64,000 bases of DNA from an uncultured Verrucomicrobiota bacterium (GCA_903831085.1 CAIKWE010000031.1:37234-101233); one strand, 5' to 3'; counted from the first letter of the stretch, positions 44,632-54,651 are shown. The notes: a model not told the origin generated them from the sequence alone. Program-made: numbers and translations.

Positions 44632-46083
44632 ATGAAATTGCTACTAACGATCGGAATGGCTGCCCTGCTCCTGTTGCCCGCCACTTCCGTATTTGCCGAA
44701 GGCGCCGGCATCGAGTGGGATATTCTTAGTCAGGAAGCCGTATCGCTGTATCAAAACGGTCAATATGACCGTGCAGCGACCGTTGCAAAAAAAGCGCTGG
44801 AAATCGCAGAAAAGGCCCTCGGCCCGGACCATCCCGATGTGGCCACGAGCCTGAATAATCTTGCGCTGCCGTACGCTTCCCGGGGGCAGTACGAGCAAGC
44901 CGAGCCGCTTTACCTGCGCTCGCTGGCGATTTGGGAGAAGACCCTCGGCCCGGACGATCCCTCTGTAGCCGCGAGCCTGAACAACCTCGCGATGCTGTAT
45001 GTTTCTCAGGGGCAGTACGACAAGGCCGAGCCGCTCTACCAGCGCTCGCTGGCGATCAGGGAGAAGGCCCTCGGCCCAGAGCATCCTTCTGTGGCCACGA
45101 GCCTGAACAACCTCGCGCTGCTGTACGTTTCACAAGGGCAGTACGACAAGGCCGAGCCGCTCTACAAACGTGCTCAGGCGATCTGGGAGAAGTCCCTCGG
45201 TCCAAATCATACCGATCTGGCCGCGAGCCTGAACAACCTCGCGATGCTGTACGACACCCAAGGGCGGTATGCGCAGGCCGAGCCGCTCTACAAGCGTGCG
45301 CTGGCGATCTGGGGGAAAGCGCTAGGCCCGAATCATCCTTCTGTGGCCACGAGCCTGAACAACCTCGCTGAGTTATACAGAACGCAAGGCCTGTATGCGC
45401 AGGCCGAGCCGCTCTACAAACGCGCGCAGGCGATCTGGGAGAAGGCGCTCGGCCCGAATCATCCTGATGTGGCGACGAGCTTGAACAACCGCGCTGAACT
45501 GTACAGGGTTCAAGGCCTGTACGCGCAGGCCGAACCGCTCCACCGGCGTGCGCTGGCGATCAGGGAAAAGGTTCTTGGCCCGAATCATCCCGATGTGGCG
45601 ACGAGCTTGAACAACCTCGCTGAGCTGTACAGGGTCCAAGGCCAGCACACGCAGGCCGAGCCGCTCTACAAGCGCGCGCTGGCGATTAAGGAAAAGGCCC
45701 TCGGCCCGGATCATCCCTCTGTGGCGACGACCCTGAACAGTCTCGCGTTGCTGTACGTTTCCAGAGAGCAGTACGACAAGGCCGAGCCGTTCTATAAGCG
45801 CGCGCTGGCGATTAAGGAAAAGGCCCTCGGCCCGGATCATCCCGATGTGGCCACGAGCCTGAACAACCTTGCATTGTTGTATGACGCCCAAAAGCAGTAC
45901 GCGCAGGCCGAGCCGCTCTACAAGCGCTCGCTGGCGATCAGGGAAAAAGCCCTCGGTCTGAATCATCCCTCTGTGGCCGCGAGTCTTGAGAATATGGCGG
46001 CGCTCTACAGAAAAACGAACAGGGAAAAGGCGGCAGAGGCGTTAGAGAAGCGGGCCGAAAACGTTCGCGCCAGACACCGGTGA
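44632..46083 (+). CDS. Exported protein of 42-residue tetratricopeptide repeats (kinesin-light-chain type)
   Basis: A 483-residue protein with a signal peptide (LLLTIGMAALLLLPATSVFAEGA) and then about ten near-identical 42-residue units of the form ALGPxHPxVAxSLNNLAxLYxxQGxYxxAEPLYxRxLAIxEK, the TPR_12 type. DNA copies of the 126-bp unit are very alike, so the repeat number may change by recombination. It is likely a protein-binding scaffold in the envelope. It splits hisH from hisA, with a 199-bp leader holding no recognised RNA. Confidence 0.93.
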   Translation: MKLLLTIGMAALLLLPATSVFAEGAGIEWDILSQEAVSLYQNGQYDRAATVAKKALEIAEKALGPDHPDVATSLNNLALPYASRGQYEQAEPLYLRSLAIWEKTLGPDDPSVAASLNNLAMLYVSQGQYDKAEPLYQRSLAIREKALGPEHPSVATSLNNLALLYVSQGQYDKAEPLYKRAQAIWEKSLGPNHTDLAASLNNLAMLYDTQGRYAQAEPLYKRALAIWGKALGPNHPSVATSLNNLAELYRTQGLYAQAEPLYKRAQAIWEKALGPNHPDVATSLNNRAELYRVQGLYAQAEPLHRRALAIREKVLGPNHPDVATSLNNLAELYRVQGQHTQAEPLYKRALAIKEKALGPDHPSVATTLNSLALLYVSREQYDKAEPFYKRALAIKEKALGPDHPDVATSLNNLALLYDAQKQYAQAEPLYKRSLAIREKALGLNHPSVAASLENMAALYRKTNREKAAEALEKRAENVRARHR

Positions 46084-46175
46084 AATCAGATGGCGTTTTC
46101 GAGTCCGCGTCTGGGCTCAGCAGGGTGCGTGTTTTTTTCGTGTAATACGGGGCTGCGGTGCGTATTCTCCCGCCG

Positions 46176-46907
46176 ATGATCACGATTATTCCGGCAATTG
46201 ATTTGAAGGGCGGCAAGTGCGTGCGCCTGCGGCAGGGGTTGGCGAACGAGGAAACGGTCTATTCCGATTCTCCGGTTGAAATGGCTAGACACTGGGTGCG
46301 GGCGGGCGGTGAATTTCTGCACGTGGTCGATCTCGACGGCGCGTTTGAGGGGCGGCCAGTTCACACAGAGGTGCTGCGCGAAATCTGTACCGCGATCAAA
46401 GTTCCGGTCGAAATCGGCGGCGGAATCCGCACAGACGCGGACATCAAAACTCTACTCGCCACTGGCGTCACTCGTGTAGTCCTTGGAACCCGCGCCTGTG
46501 AACATCCGGAGGAATTAGCCCGGCTCGTCCAAAAATTCGGCGGCGAGCGGATCGCGGTTGGCATTGATGCTCGCGGCGGCAAGGTTCAGACCAAAGGCTG
46601 GGTGGAAACGACGAACATCGAGGCGGTCGATTTGGCCAAAAAGGTGGACGTAGCGGGCGTCGGAACAATCATCTACACCGATACAGCTCGCGACGGAATG
46701 CTCGACGGCGTAAACGCTTTTGAAATGGGCAAAATCTGCTCGGCCGTCTCTTGCAATGTGGTTGCTTCCGGTGGAATTTCCGGCGTCGAAGACGTTCAGC
46801 GGCTGGTCGCGCTCAACTGCGACAATTTGACCGGTGCCGTCGTGGGCAAAGCGCTCTACGAAAAGGCCGTCACCGTCCGGCGTCTCAAGAAGGCCGCGGC
46901 GCAGTAA
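46176..46907 (+). CDS. hisA: ProFAR isomerase HisA
   Basis: Isomerises phosphoribosylformimino-AICAR phosphoribosyl in histidine synthesis. The 243-residue TIM barrel starts [18 protein letters not shown] with Asp9, and has [22 protein letters not shown] and [14 protein letters not shown]. The start at 46176 is the family's beginning; an in-frame ATG 18 bp earlier precedes it. Confidence 0.96.
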   Translation: MITIIPAIDLKGGKCVRLRQGLANEETVYSDSPVEMARHWVRAGGEFLHVVDLDGAFEGRPVHTEVLREICTAIKVPVEIGGGIRTDADIKTLLATGVTRVVLGTRACEHPEELARLVQKFGGERIAVGIDARGGKVQTKGWVETTNIEAVDLAKKVDVAGVGTIIYTDTARDGMLDGVNAFEMGKICSAVSCNVVASGGISGVEDVQRLVALNCDNLTGAVVGKALYEKAVTVRRLKKAAAQ

Positions 46908-47041
46908 TTTTTGCCATTTTGTTTCCAAGGTCTGGCCAACCAATTTTTAACGCATTTGCGCTTGATGGCGCGGGGCTGAAACGCCATATTGCGCGGCTCT
47001 TTTATAAGGAACAGATACAGAAAGATAACGAGGACAGAATT

Positions 47042-49141
47042 ATGGCCAGAGCAGTACCCATGTCAAAAGTCCGTAATATCGGAATTATGGCGCACATCGA
47101 CGCCGGCAAAACCACCTTCAGCGAACGCATCCTTTTTTACTCCGGCAAGTCGCACAAAATCGGCGAAGTGCACGACGGCGCAGCCGTCATGGACTGGATG
47201 ATTCAGGAGCAGGAACGCGGCATCACCATCACCTCCGCCGCGACCAGCACCATGTGGGGCGACCATATGATCTCGCTGATCGACACCCCCGGCCACGTGG
47301 ACTTCACGATGGAAGTGGAGCGCTCCCTGCGCGTGCTCGATGGCGCCATTGCGCTGTTCTGCGCCGTCGGCGGCGTTCAGCCTCAGTCCGAAACCGTCTG
47401 GCACCAGTCTGAAAAATACAGCGTTCCGAAAATCGCGTTCGTCAACAAGATGGATCGCGTCGGCGCGGATTTCTTCGGCGTGGTCGAAGGGATTCAGAAA
47501 GAACTGGGCGGCAATGCCGTGCCGGTGACGATCCCGATCGGTGCCGCCGATGAATTCATCGGCATCATTGATTTGGTTAAGATGGTCGCAGTTTATTATT
47601 CCGAAGAAAACAAAGGCACGGAGTTTCGTGAAGAAGAAATCCCGGCCGCATTGCTGGAGCAGGCCAAAGAATGGCGCAACAATCTGGTCGAAAAGTGCGC
47701 CGAGCAGGACGAAGCACTGCTGGAAAAATATTTCGCTGGCACTGAACTGACCGAAGATGAAATCTGGGGCATCCTGCGTAAGGCCACGATCTCCCGTCAA
47801 GTGGTGCCGGTTTATTGCGGCTCGGCTTTCAAAAACAAAGGCGTTCAGCGCGTACTCGACGGCGTTGTGCATATTCTGCCGGCACCGAACGAAATTCCGC
47901 CGATCATCTGCGAAAAGGGCGGCGAAGGTGTTACCCGTCAGCCGAAAGACGACGACGCTCTTTCCGCGCTGGCGTTCAAGATCATGTCCGACAAACACAT
48001 GGGCAAACTGACCTACGTCCGCGTTTACTCCGGCACGCTGACCTCCGGCACCAATATTTACAACAGCTCGCGCGACAAAATGCAACGCGTCGGTCGCGTT
48101 CTGCGTATGCACGCCAACAAGCAGGAAGGCATTGATGCCGCCTACGCGGGCGACATCGTGGCCGTGGTCGGTCTGACCGAAACCAAAACCGGCGACACGC
48201 TGTGCGCCAAAGACCACCCGATCTATCTCGAAGCGATGGAATTCCCGGCTCCGGTTATTTCCATCAGCGTCGCGCCGGAAAGCAAGATGGACAACGAGAA
48301 GCTGGGCGAAGCCCTGCATCGTCTGGCTGATGAAGATCCGACCTTCACCGTCGCCTTCGATCAGGAAACCAGCGAAACCATCATCTCCGGCATGGGCGAA
48401 CTGCATCTTGAAATTATCGTTGACCGTCTGAAGCGCGAATTCGGCGTGCAGGCCAAATCCGGACGTCCGGAAGTGGCTTACCGCGAAACCGCCACGACGT
48501 CTGCGAAAGGCGCATACAAACACGCCAAGCAGTCCGGTGGACGCGGGCAGTTTGCTCACGTCGTGCTCGAACTTGAACCGCGCGGCCCGGGCGAAGGATT
48601 CGAATTCAACAACGAAGTGGTCGGCGGACGCATTCCGCAGGAATACATTCCGTCGGTCGAGAAGGGCGTCATTCAGGCGCTCCAGAGCGGTCCGTACGCC
48701 GGATATCCGGTGGTCGATATGAAAGTTAACCTCGTGGACGGTTCATACCACGACGTCGACTCCAGCGACTTCGCCTTCCAAATCGCGGGGCGCCAGGGCT
48801 TCAAAGCTCTCTTCCTTAAAGGGAACCCGCAACTGCTCGAACCAATCATGTCCATCGAAATCACCACGCCCGAAGAATACATGGGCCCGGCTTCCGGCAG
48901 TATCTGTCAGCGGCGTGGACGCATCGAGTCCATGGACAGCCGCGGCGGCATGAAGCTCATCCGCGGATTTGTTCCGCTGAGCGAAATGTTCGGCTTCTCG
49001 AACACCATCCGCTCGTTCTCACAGGGACGCGCTTCGTTCACCATGCACTTCGAACACTACGAAGCCGTGCCGTTCTCGATCGCCGAAGAAGTGATCAAGA
49101 AACGCCGCGCCGAAGGCAAAGTCCGCGGCGGCGAAGAATAA
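47042..49141 (+). CDS. fusA: Translation elongation factor G
   Basis: GTPase that drives ribosomal translocation. The 699-residue product has G1 [17 protein letters not shown] and NKMD motifs, domain IV ([18 protein letters not shown]) and the usual end. ATG 47042 follows GAGGACAGAATT; earlier in-frame sequence overlaps hisA. It is not in the rpsL-rpsG-tuf operon here. Two terminator-like hairpins follow the stop. Confidence 0.96.
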   Translation: MARAVPMSKVRNIGIMAHIDAGKTTFSERILFYSGKSHKIGEVHDGAAVMDWMIQEQERGITITSAATSTMWGDHMISLIDTPGHVDFTMEVERSLRVLDGAIALFCAVGGVQPQSETVWHQSEKYSVPKIAFVNKMDRVGADFFGVVEGIQKELGGNAVPVTIPIGAADEFIGIIDLVKMVAVYYSEENKGTEFREEEIPAALLEQAKEWRNNLVEKCAEQDEALLEKYFAGTELTEDEIWGILRKATISRQVVPVYCGSAFKNKGVQRVLDGVVHILPAPNEIPPIICEKGGEGVTRQPKDDDALSALAFKIMSDKHMGKLTYVRVYSGTLTSGTNIYNSSRDKMQRVGRVLRMHANKQEGIDAAYAGDIVAVVGLTETKTGDTLCAKDHPIYLEAMEFPAPVISISVAPESKMDNEKLGEALHRLADEDPTFTVAFDQETSETIISGMGELHLEIIVDRLKREFGVQAKSGRPEVAYRETATTSAKGAYKHAKQSGGRGQFAHVVLELEPRGPGEGFEFNNEVVGGRIPQEYIPSVEKGVIQALQSGPYAGYPVVDMKVNLVDGSYHDVDSSDFAFQIAGRQGFKALFLKGNPQLLEPIMSIEITTPEEYMGPASGSICQRRGRIESMDSRGGMKLIRGFVPLSEMFGFSNTIRSFSQGRASFTMHFEHYEAVPFSIAEEVIKKRRAEGKVRGGEE

Positions 49142-49160
49142 AATTCTTCATCCCGCGCAA

Positions 49161-49183
49161 ACAAAAAGCCCCTTCGACGGGGC
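49161..49183 (-). terminator. Terminator-like hairpin of the thioredoxin-like gene
   Basis: AGCCCC and GGGGCT enclose a short loop and are followed, on the minus strand, by TTTTTGT. It lies 120 bp after the stop of the minus-strand gene. Confidence 0.55.
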
Positions 49184-49190
49184 TCAGGAC

Positions 49191-49221
49191 AAGCCGCTCC
49201 GGTACTGGGGCGGCTTTTTTG
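49191..49221 (+). terminator. Rho-independent terminator of fusA
   Basis: AAGCCGC and GCGGCTT pair around an unpaired middle and are followed by TTTTTTGTTTTT. It is 50 bp after the fusA stop. Confidence 0.7.
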
Positions 49222-49287
49222 TTTTTGCCCGCCAGCTTGTCCGCCACAGCTCATGGAGCGACGGCGGAAGCCTTTGGCGGCGTCGGG

Positions 49288-49302
49288 TTCCAATGATCGG
49301 AA
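49288..49302. repeat. Dispersed palindrome variant after the thioredoxin-like gene
   Basis: TTCCAATGATCGGAA, one base from consensus and identical to the copy at 42706. Confidence 0.65.
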
Positions 49303-49303
49303 A

Positions 49304-49783
49304 CTATTTCACCGGATTGGCGGCGATCACGCCTTTGATGAATTCGACATATTTAACCGGGCCACCGCGCTGATAGCCGTCGCGGGCAATTCCTTTACCC
49401 TGCGGATTGAGAATCAGCACCGTCGGGAAGCCCTGCACCTGAAATTTTTCCAGCAGCATTTCATGCTGTTTTGCGAACTCTGCATTCGTCGCGCGGCCGT
49501 TTTGTTTGAAATCCAGCAGCACGCAGATCAGATTGTCTTTGGCGTAGGCAATAAACTCCGGTTTAGAGAACACTTCGCTTTCCAGAGCTTTGCACCAGCC
49601 GCACCATTCCAGACCGCTGATACTTACCAGCACATACTTGTTTTCCGCCGCCGCCTGTTTCAGCGCGGCATCATAATCCGCTTTCCAGATGCCCGATGGA
49701 TCCGCGGCAACGGCTTTCTGATTGCATCCGCAGAAAAGAGCCGTTGCTAAAACCATTGTTCCGATAACTCCTACTGTTCTCAT
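49304..49783 (-). CDS. Thioredoxin-fold envelope protein
   Basis: A 159-residue protein with an N-terminal signal (MRTVGVIGTMVLATALFCGCNQ) with a weak, non-canonical lipobox. The active site is W60-CGWC (C61, C64) in SISGLEWCGWCKALESEVF, followed by the thioredoxin-like cis-proline segment FQVQGFPTVLILNPQGKG. It probably works in disulfide reduction in the envelope. ATG 49783 is preceded by GAGGAGG, which decides the start. It opposes fusA. Confidence 0.88.
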   Translation of the reverse strand: MRTVGVIGTMVLATALFCGCNQKAVAADPSGIWKADYDAALKQAAAENKYVLVSISGLEWCGWCKALESEVFSKPEFIAYAKDNLICVLLDFKQNGRATNAEFAKQHEMLLEKFQVQGFPTVLILNPQGKGIARDGYQRGGPVKYVEFIKGVIAANPVK

Positions 49784-49875
49784 AACGCCTCCTCTTTTTG
49801 TGATCTCAGCATACTCGCGGAATAAACCCATGCCAAGCCTTGAGAGAGCCTTCCGCATCCAGTATAAGAAACCCT

Positions 49876-50484
49876 ATGGACTTCATTGCATTCGATTTAG
49901 AAACCACCGGCATTCAGCCGAAAACCGACGCCGTCATCGAAATCGGCGCCGTGCGCTTTCGCGGCAATAAAACCGTCGGGACTTTCTGCACCCTGATCAA
50001 TCCCGGACGCCCGATACCGCCCGAAGCTTCCGCCGTCAACGGCATCACCGACGACATGGTGGCCGGATCGCCCAGTATCGAAACGGTTCTCGCGGAACTC
50101 GCCGACTTTTGCGGCGACCTACCGCTCGTCGCCCATAACGCGCCGTTCGATTTTAAATTTCTGCTCGCCGCTGTTGAAAAACACCGCGCCCGCGCCCCGA
50201 AAGGCGTCGTCCTCGACTCCTGTGCGTTGGCCCGCATCATTTTCCCCGGCATGTTCAACTACAAGCTTGGCACGCTCGTGCGCCACTTTGGATTTCCGAA
50301 CGGAACGTTCCATCGTGCCGAAGAGGACAGCGTTTACTGCGGACTTCTCTTCGCCCGCATTGTCGAAGCGCTCGAAAAGTCCGGCCAGCCAGCCAGCGTT
50401 CATGCGCTGCTCGAACTCGCCAAACAGCCGCCCCTGAAATTTCCGCAGTACGAAGCCCGCCCCGAACAGCTCGGCCTCTTTTAA
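49876..50484 (+). CDS. DnaQ-like 3'-5' exonuclease
   Basis: A 202-residue DEDDh exonuclease with DLETTGIQPKTDAVIEIGAVR (Exo I), LVAHNAPFDFKFL (Exo II) and HRAEEDSVYCGLL (Exo III), like the epsilon subunit or a free RNase T/DnaQ enzyme. The start MDFIAFDLETTG begins at the first motif; the ribosome site is weak. It lies just after the divergent thioredoxin-like gene promoter and ends 2 bp before a pair of palindromes. Confidence 0.9.
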   Translation: MDFIAFDLETTGIQPKTDAVIEIGAVRFRGNKTVGTFCTLINPGRPIPPEASAVNGITDDMVAGSPSIETVLAELADFCGDLPLVAHNAPFDFKFLLAAVEKHRARAPKGVVLDSCALARIIFPGMFNYKLGTLVRHFGFPNGTFHRAEEDSVYCGLLFARIVEALEKSGQPASVHALLELAKQPPLKFPQYEARPEQLGLF

Positions 50485-50486
50485 TT

Positions 50487-50532
50487 TTCCAAACATTGGA
50501 AAACGAGAGTCTAATTTTTCCGAGCACTGGAA
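50487..50532. repeat. Pair of dispersed palindromes after the exonuclease gene
   Basis: Exact TTCCAAACATTGGAA at 50487-50501 with long flanking TTTT/AAAA, and TTCCGAGCACTGGAA at 50518-50532, starts 31 bp apart. Confidence 0.8.
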
Positions 50533-50552
50533 AGGCGGCACGCCGAAACGAA

Positions 50553-50721
50553 ACCCCGCAGAACGAAATGGCCCGCCATGAGCGAGTGGCGCGCGTCGAA
50601 TGGAGCGGGTGACTTGAGGTGCGGAGCGCCGAAAGTGCCTGCGGAATTTCCGCAGGACAACGGAACCTGAACCCGCAGAACGAAGTGGCGTGCCGGGGCG
50701 AAGCTCCGAAGGAGCGAAGAC

Positions 50722-50733
<12 letters not shown>
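50553..50733. repeat. Direct repeat ending in the tRNA-Gly 3' end
   Basis: Two segments (about 50553-50612 and 50670-50733) start with CCCGCAGAACGAARTGGC and end with TGGAGCGGGTGA, the reverse complement of the last 12 bases of the tRNA-Gly gene with its CCA. The second includes the real tRNA end; the first looks like a past duplication of it. Confidence 0.5.
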
Positions 50734-50796
<63 letters not shown>

Positions 50797-50835
50797 ATGA
50801 AAGGCCGAATAAAGTAGTCTGCCGCCTTTGGAGCG

Positions 50836-51903
50836 TCAAGTGTTATCCCAGTTCGCCAGCTTCAAATTGGGATTCACATCCTCCGGCGTGACAAACGGAT
50901 GCCCGGCGGCCCATTTGATATATGCCGCCCCGGCGATCATAGCGGCGTTGTCGGTGCAGAGTTTCGGCGAGGAGAGTTTCAGCGGAACGCCGCACTTTTC
51001 TGACAGCCTTCCTAATTTTTCGCGCAGAACTTTGTTGAGCGACACACCGCCGGCGCAGGCGAATGAGGCGCAGGCATACTGTTCCAGTGCGCGTTCAACG
51101 CGGACGGCGAGCGCGTCGGCGACAGCTTCCTGATAGCTGGCGATCAAATCCCGTTTAGCTGTTTCGTCGTGCAGCGTTTCGGGATGGTTCTGCACGTGAT
51201 AGAGCAGGGCGGTTTTCACTCCGCTGAAACTGAAACAGAGCTTGCGATCAAAGTCGTATTTCCATTCGCCGCCGACATTGTCGAGCCCGCGCGGAAAGCG
51301 CACCGCCCGAGGATTGCCGCCCTCGGCGGTTCGCTGAATGACCGGGCCGCCGGGATAACCAAGGCCGAGCAGCAGGGCACCTTTGTCGAGCGCTTCGCCC
51401 GCCGCGTCGTCGATGGTCTGGCCGATGATTTCATAACGGCCGGGCGCTTTCATATAAACCAGCTTGGTGTCGCCGCCGGAGACGAGCAGCACCATCATGG
51501 GAAACGCGCCGTCGAGAACGGGCGGGTTTTCACCTAAGAATACAGAATAGATGTGTCCTTCGTGATGATGCACGCCGGTGAGCGGAATGTTGAGACGCTG
51601 ACTTAGAGCGCGTGCGGCGGAATAGCCGATCAGCAACGAGCTGGCGAGGCCGGGCCCATAAGTCACGGCAATCGCGTCGAGCTGGTCAAAGGCGCAGTTC
51701 GCTTCATGCAGGGCCTCTTCCATAATGCCCGGCAGTTTTTTGACGTGGTCGCGCGAGGCAATTTCCGGCACAACACCGCCGTAAGGGGCGTGCTTTGCGA
51801 TTTGCGAATAAATAATATTGGAGCGCACCGTGCCGTCGACCAGCAAGGCGGCGGCGGTTTCGTCGCAGGAGGTTTCTATACCCAGCAAGATCACTTCATC
51901 CAT
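50836..51903 (-). CDS. tsaD: tRNA threonylcarbamoyladenosine transferase TsaD
   Basis: Makes the t6A modification at tRNA position 37 with TsaB, TsaC and TsaE. The 355-residue ASKHA-fold protein has the metal-binding HHHEGH motif, the opening LGIETSCDETAAALLV and SRDHVKKLPG. The start at 51903 overlaps the end of the ctp gene by 13 bp and has AGGAATGG upstream, so translation is probably coupled. Confidence 0.96.
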   Translation of the reverse strand: MDEVILLGIETSCDETAAALLVDGTVRSNIIYSQIAKHAPYGGVVPEIASRDHVKKLPGIMEEALHEANCAFDQLDAIAVTYGPGLASSLLIGYSAARALSQRLNIPLTGVHHHEGHIYSVFLGENPPVLDGAFPMMVLLVSGGDTKLVYMKAPGRYEIIGQTIDDAAGEALDKGALLLGLGYPGGPVIQRTAEGGNPRAVRFPRGLDNVGGEWKYDFDRKLCFSFSGVKTALLYHVQNHPETLHDETAKRDLIASYQEAVADALAVRVERALEQYACASFACAGGVSLNKVLREKLGRLSEKCGVPLKLSSPKLCTDNAAMIAGAAYIKWAAGHPFVTPEDVNPNLKLANWDNT

Positions 51904-53126
51904 TCCTGCTGGATCATCATGCCTTTAAGTGTGCCGATGGCATAGTCGAGCTGAACATCGCGGAGTTCCGGTTGAACAGGAAGAGTCTTGTCGGCCTCCC
52001 CGTCCTTCTGCGCCTGCTTCAGCCGGAGTTTAAAGAGGTCTTCGGGATTCATCACAACCTTCACGTCCGGTTCGATGCCGTTTCCGTGGATTATGCGTTT
52101 GCTGGGCGTGTAATATTTTGCGGTGGTCAGCTTGATCGCCGCGCCGTCTGCCAGCGGCAGTACGTTTTGCACGGAACCTTTGCCGAATGTTTTTTCGCCG
52201 ACCAGCACGGCGCGTTTATGATCCTGCAACGCACCGGAAACGATTTCTGCGGCGCTGGCGCTGCCGCCGTTAACCAGAATGACCATCGGGAAATCGGTAT
52301 AATGCGTATTTCCGGAAGATTTAATCCGCTGATCCTCCAGTTCACCGGCACGGCCTTTCGTAAAAACAATCAAATCGCCGCGCGGCAGGAAAAGCTCCGC
52401 AACGTCGCCAGCGGAAGTCAATAGGCCGCCGGGATTGCCGCGCAGATCGAGCACCAGCGCCGTCATCTTCTGATCGGTCAGCTTTTTGAGCGCGACCTTT
52501 AAATCCTCGGCCGTCGGTTCGTTGAACTGAGTGAGGCGGACATAGCCGATGCCGCCGTCGAGCAGCTTAGCGTCTTTCACGCTGGCGACCGTGATTTCCT
52601 CGCGGGTGATGGCATGTTCCTTTACCTCATGCGTCGAAGGCCGGATTGTTTTTAGCTTCACTTCCGTCTTCGCCTCTCCACGCATTTTCTTTACCGCATC
52701 GGAGAGAGACTGTTCCCGGGTTTCCTTGCCGTCGATTTCGAGAATAATATCGCCGGAAAGAATTCCTGCACGAAACGCCGGCGTATCTTCCATCGGCGAG
52801 ACAACCGTCAGCAGACCGGCCTTCATGACAATCACCAGCCCGATGCCGCTAAAGCGTCCGGCGGTGTCTTCCTTTATGTCTTTATAGGATTCTTTATCCA
52901 TGAACTGACTGTAAGGATCGAGATCCTGAAGCATTCCGGTCATAGCGTGGCGGATCAGCGAGTCGTAACCGGACTCGTTGGTGTCCACGTAACTGCGGTG
53001 CACCTCTTCGAGCACTTTGGTGAACAGTGCGATCGCCTCATAGGCGTTGGTGTAGGATTCCGCAGCGCGCGGTGCGGCGGTGAAGGCGAAGAGTACCGAC
53101 AAAAGAACAGCGAGTTTAAGTTTCAT
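51891..53126 (-). CDS. Carboxyl-terminal processing protease (S41)
   Basis: An exported serine protease with a PDZ domain. The 411-residue product has a signal peptide (KLAVLLSVLFAFTAAPRA), a PDZ segment (GIGLVIVMKAGLLTVVSPMEDTPAFRAGILSGD), and the S41 active site with Ser in NGGSASAAEIVSGAL and Lys in VGEKTFGKGSVQ. It trims or degrades envelope proteins. ATG 53126 is preceded by AGGAG; longer in-frame sequence upstream is repeat-rich and unlikely. Confidence 0.95.
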   Translation of the reverse strand: MKLKLAVLLSVLFAFTAAPRAAESYTNAYEAIALFTKVLEEVHRSYVDTNESGYDSLIRHAMTGMLQDLDPYSQFMDKESYKDIKEDTAGRFSGIGLVIVMKAGLLTVVSPMEDTPAFRAGILSGDIILEIDGKETREQSLSDAVKKMRGEAKTEVKLKTIRPSTHEVKEHAITREEITVASVKDAKLLDGGIGYVRLTQFNEPTAEDLKVALKKLTDQKMTALVLDLRGNPGGLLTSAGDVAELFLPRGDLIVFTKGRAGELEDQRIKSSGNTHYTDFPMVILVNGGSASAAEIVSGALQDHKRAVLVGEKTFGKGSVQNVLPLADGAAIKLTTAKYYTPSKRIIHGNGIEPDVKVVMNPEDLFKLRLKQAQKDGEADKTLPVQPELRDVQLDYAIGTLKGMMIQQEWMK

Positions 53127-53167
53127 AGTGTTTCTCCTGAAAAATTTCCGAGAGACTAGCCGATTTG

Positions 53168-53204
53168 TTCCAAGGTTTGGAAACTTTTCTTCCAAACATT
53201 GCCG
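53168..53204. repeat. Composite palindrome upstream of the ctp gene
   Basis: Exact TTCCAAGGTTTGGAA at 53168-53182, then 7 nt, then the left half of a second copy (TTCCAAACATTG). The same composite is at 7713-7750. Confidence 0.75.
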
Positions 53205-53263
53205 ATTCCTTCGGTCGCTGCCCCGCCGTCGCGGAGCCTCTCTCGCTTGGCTCGGGTGGAAGC

Positions 53264-53887
53264 TCAGACTGTGCCGCGCCAAATCTGTTGAAGCGCGTGG
53301 ATTATTTTTTCCGGTTCCGGGCTCTGCATGATGGCGCGCACGGCGCAAAAGTTGACTGCTCCCGCCTGCAGCACTCCGGCGAGGTTGGTTTCATCGAGTC
53401 CGCCGAGCGCGACACAGGTGAGCGGCGAATTTTTTATGATCGAGCCGGCGCGTTCGATGCCGAGCGCTGGGTCGGCAACCGCCTTGGTTGGCGTGGGAAA
53501 AACAGGGCCGACACCGATATAATTAGGATGTAGTGCCCGCGCGGCTAGTTCCTGCGCTTCGCTGTGCGTGGAGAGGCCGAAGATTTTGCCGGGCGCGCTC
53601 CAGAGTTTGCGAGCCTCGTCGAGAGGCATATCGTTTTGGCCGAGGTGCACGCCGTCGGCATCGGCGGCCCAGGCGAGTTCGACATCGTCATTCATGATGA
53701 AAAGGGTTTGCGTGCCTGCTGTGACGGCGCGCACCTTGCGCGCCTCGGCCAGAATGGCGGCGCGCGAAGAAGTTTTCATCCGCAACTGGACGTAGCGCAA
53801 GCCACAACGGACAGCGGCCTGAGCGCAGGCCTCGTAGCCGACGACCGGATCGGTCATCACCAGATAGAGTCCGAAATTCTCTTTCAT
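53264..53887 (-). CDS. thiE: Thiamine phosphate synthase
   Basis: Couples the thiazole and pyrimidine parts of thiamine. The 207-residue TIM barrel has YLVMTDPVVG, VQLRMKTSSR, NDDVELAWAADADGVHLGQNDMP and IGVGPVFPTPTK. It is first of a thiE-ctp-tsaD minus-strand run. I see no TPP riboswitch upstream, where the leader is short and lacks its motifs. Confidence 0.94.
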   Translation of the reverse strand: MKENFGLYLVMTDPVVGYEACAQAAVRCGLRYVQLRMKTSSRAAILAEARKVRAVTAGTQTLFIMNDDVELAWAADADGVHLGQNDMPLDEARKLWSAPGKIFGLSTHSEAQELAARALHPNYIGVGPVFPTPTKAVADPALGIERAGSIIKNSPLTCVALGGLDETNLAGVLQAGAVNFCAVRAIMQSPEPEKIIHALQQIWRGTV

Positions 53888-53997
53888 GTTGTGTAAACAG
53901 TAGCTGTTTTTTGCGCGGCCGCCCAGCCTTATGAAGTTATCACAGTTTGCGCTTGAAATAAGGAGTTGGCCGACTATCCTCCTTGTCTCTTTTCCGC

Positions 53998-54073
53998 GGG
54001 GGCGTAGCTCAATGGTTAGAGTGCCAGCCTGTCACGCTGGATGTTGCGGGTTCGAGTCCCGTCGCTCCCGCCA
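53998..54073 (+). tRNA. tRNA-Asp (anticodon GTC)
   Basis: Acceptor GGGGGCG/CGCTCCC with one G-T pair, anticodon stem CCAGC/GCTGG with loop CTGTCAC, T-arm GCGGGTTCGAGTCCCGT, discriminator G and encoded CCA. Confidence 0.95.
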
Positions 54074-54263
54074 CTTCTAATCGGATTTCTACATCGAGAA
54101 ATCCTCTTCGCTTGGAGGGAATCCTCCGGAAGAAAAAACACGCGTTTCTACTTCCACCGAGTTTGCGGGGTCTCGAATAATTCGTCCGGCTGGGAACAAT
54201 TAATGCTCGCAAACCCAAAGACCCATAATAGGATACGGATATCACAAGTGGAGCGAACGGCGG

Positions 54264-54527
54264 ATGATTTTAATGGGCGACAGAGTGCCGATGTTCAAGT
54301 TGCGGCCATATCGAAGTTTGGTGGTGGCCGCCTTTTTTGTGTTCGTAATCGGCGGGCTGCTATCAGCTTATTTTTTTGGGGAAGAGGCCTATTGCACCGG
54401 AAGCCATCGCGGGCTTTTTACCCTGATCGTCACGCTGATCCTAACCCTTCTTCTGATCATAGCGGCTTTCTCACGCTACGGCTTCCGCCATCTTCGGCAT
54501 CACCGCCCCGGTTATAAGCGCGGCTGA
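54264..54527 (+). CDS. Small two-segment membrane protein, unknown function
   Basis: An 87-residue protein with two hydrophobic segments (SLVVAAFFVFVIGGLLSAYFF and LFTLIVTLILTLLLIIAAF) and a basic end (RHLRHHRPGYKRG). GGAGCG lies before the start. It sits between two tRNA genes; no family is recognised. Confidence 0.6.
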   Translation: MILMGDRVPMFKLRPYRSLVVAAFFVFVIGGLLSAYFFGEEAYCTGSHRGLFTLIVTLILTLLLIIAAFSRYGFRHLRHHRPGYKRG

Positions 54528-54576
54528 TGGTTTGACTTCGCCGTTGCTTTCCGCATAATCCCCCCTCTTTTTTGAT

Positions 54577-54651
54577 GCCGGCGTAGCTCAGTGGTAGAGC
54601 AGCTGATTTGTAATCAGCTGGTCGGGGGTTCAAATCCCTCCGCCGGCTCCA
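54577..54651 (+). tRNA. tRNA-Thr (anticodon TGT), likely integration site
   Basis: GCCGGCG/CGCCGGC acceptor, anticodon stem CTGAT/ATCAG with loop TTGTAAT-type and anticodon TGT, T-arm GGGGGTTCAAATCCCTC, encoded CCA. A tyrosine integrase gene starts 157 bp after its 3' end, so the tRNA 3' end is a probable attachment site. Confidence 0.95.

Noticed and set aside
44800..46000. CRISPR-like DNA repeats
   Set aside because: The 126-bp repeats encode TPR units in one reading frame.
46920..46940. Further palindrome copy after hisA (TTTCCAAGGTCTGGCC)
   Set aside because: Only the left arm is intact; counted as a degenerate half-site and not included.
47063..48559. 498-codon frame antisense to fusA
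   Set aside because: Shadow of a strongly biased essential gene; no domain, no ribosome site.
53888..53997. TPP riboswitch upstream of thiE
   Set aside because: The conserved CUGAGA and ACCUGAU-type segments are not present.
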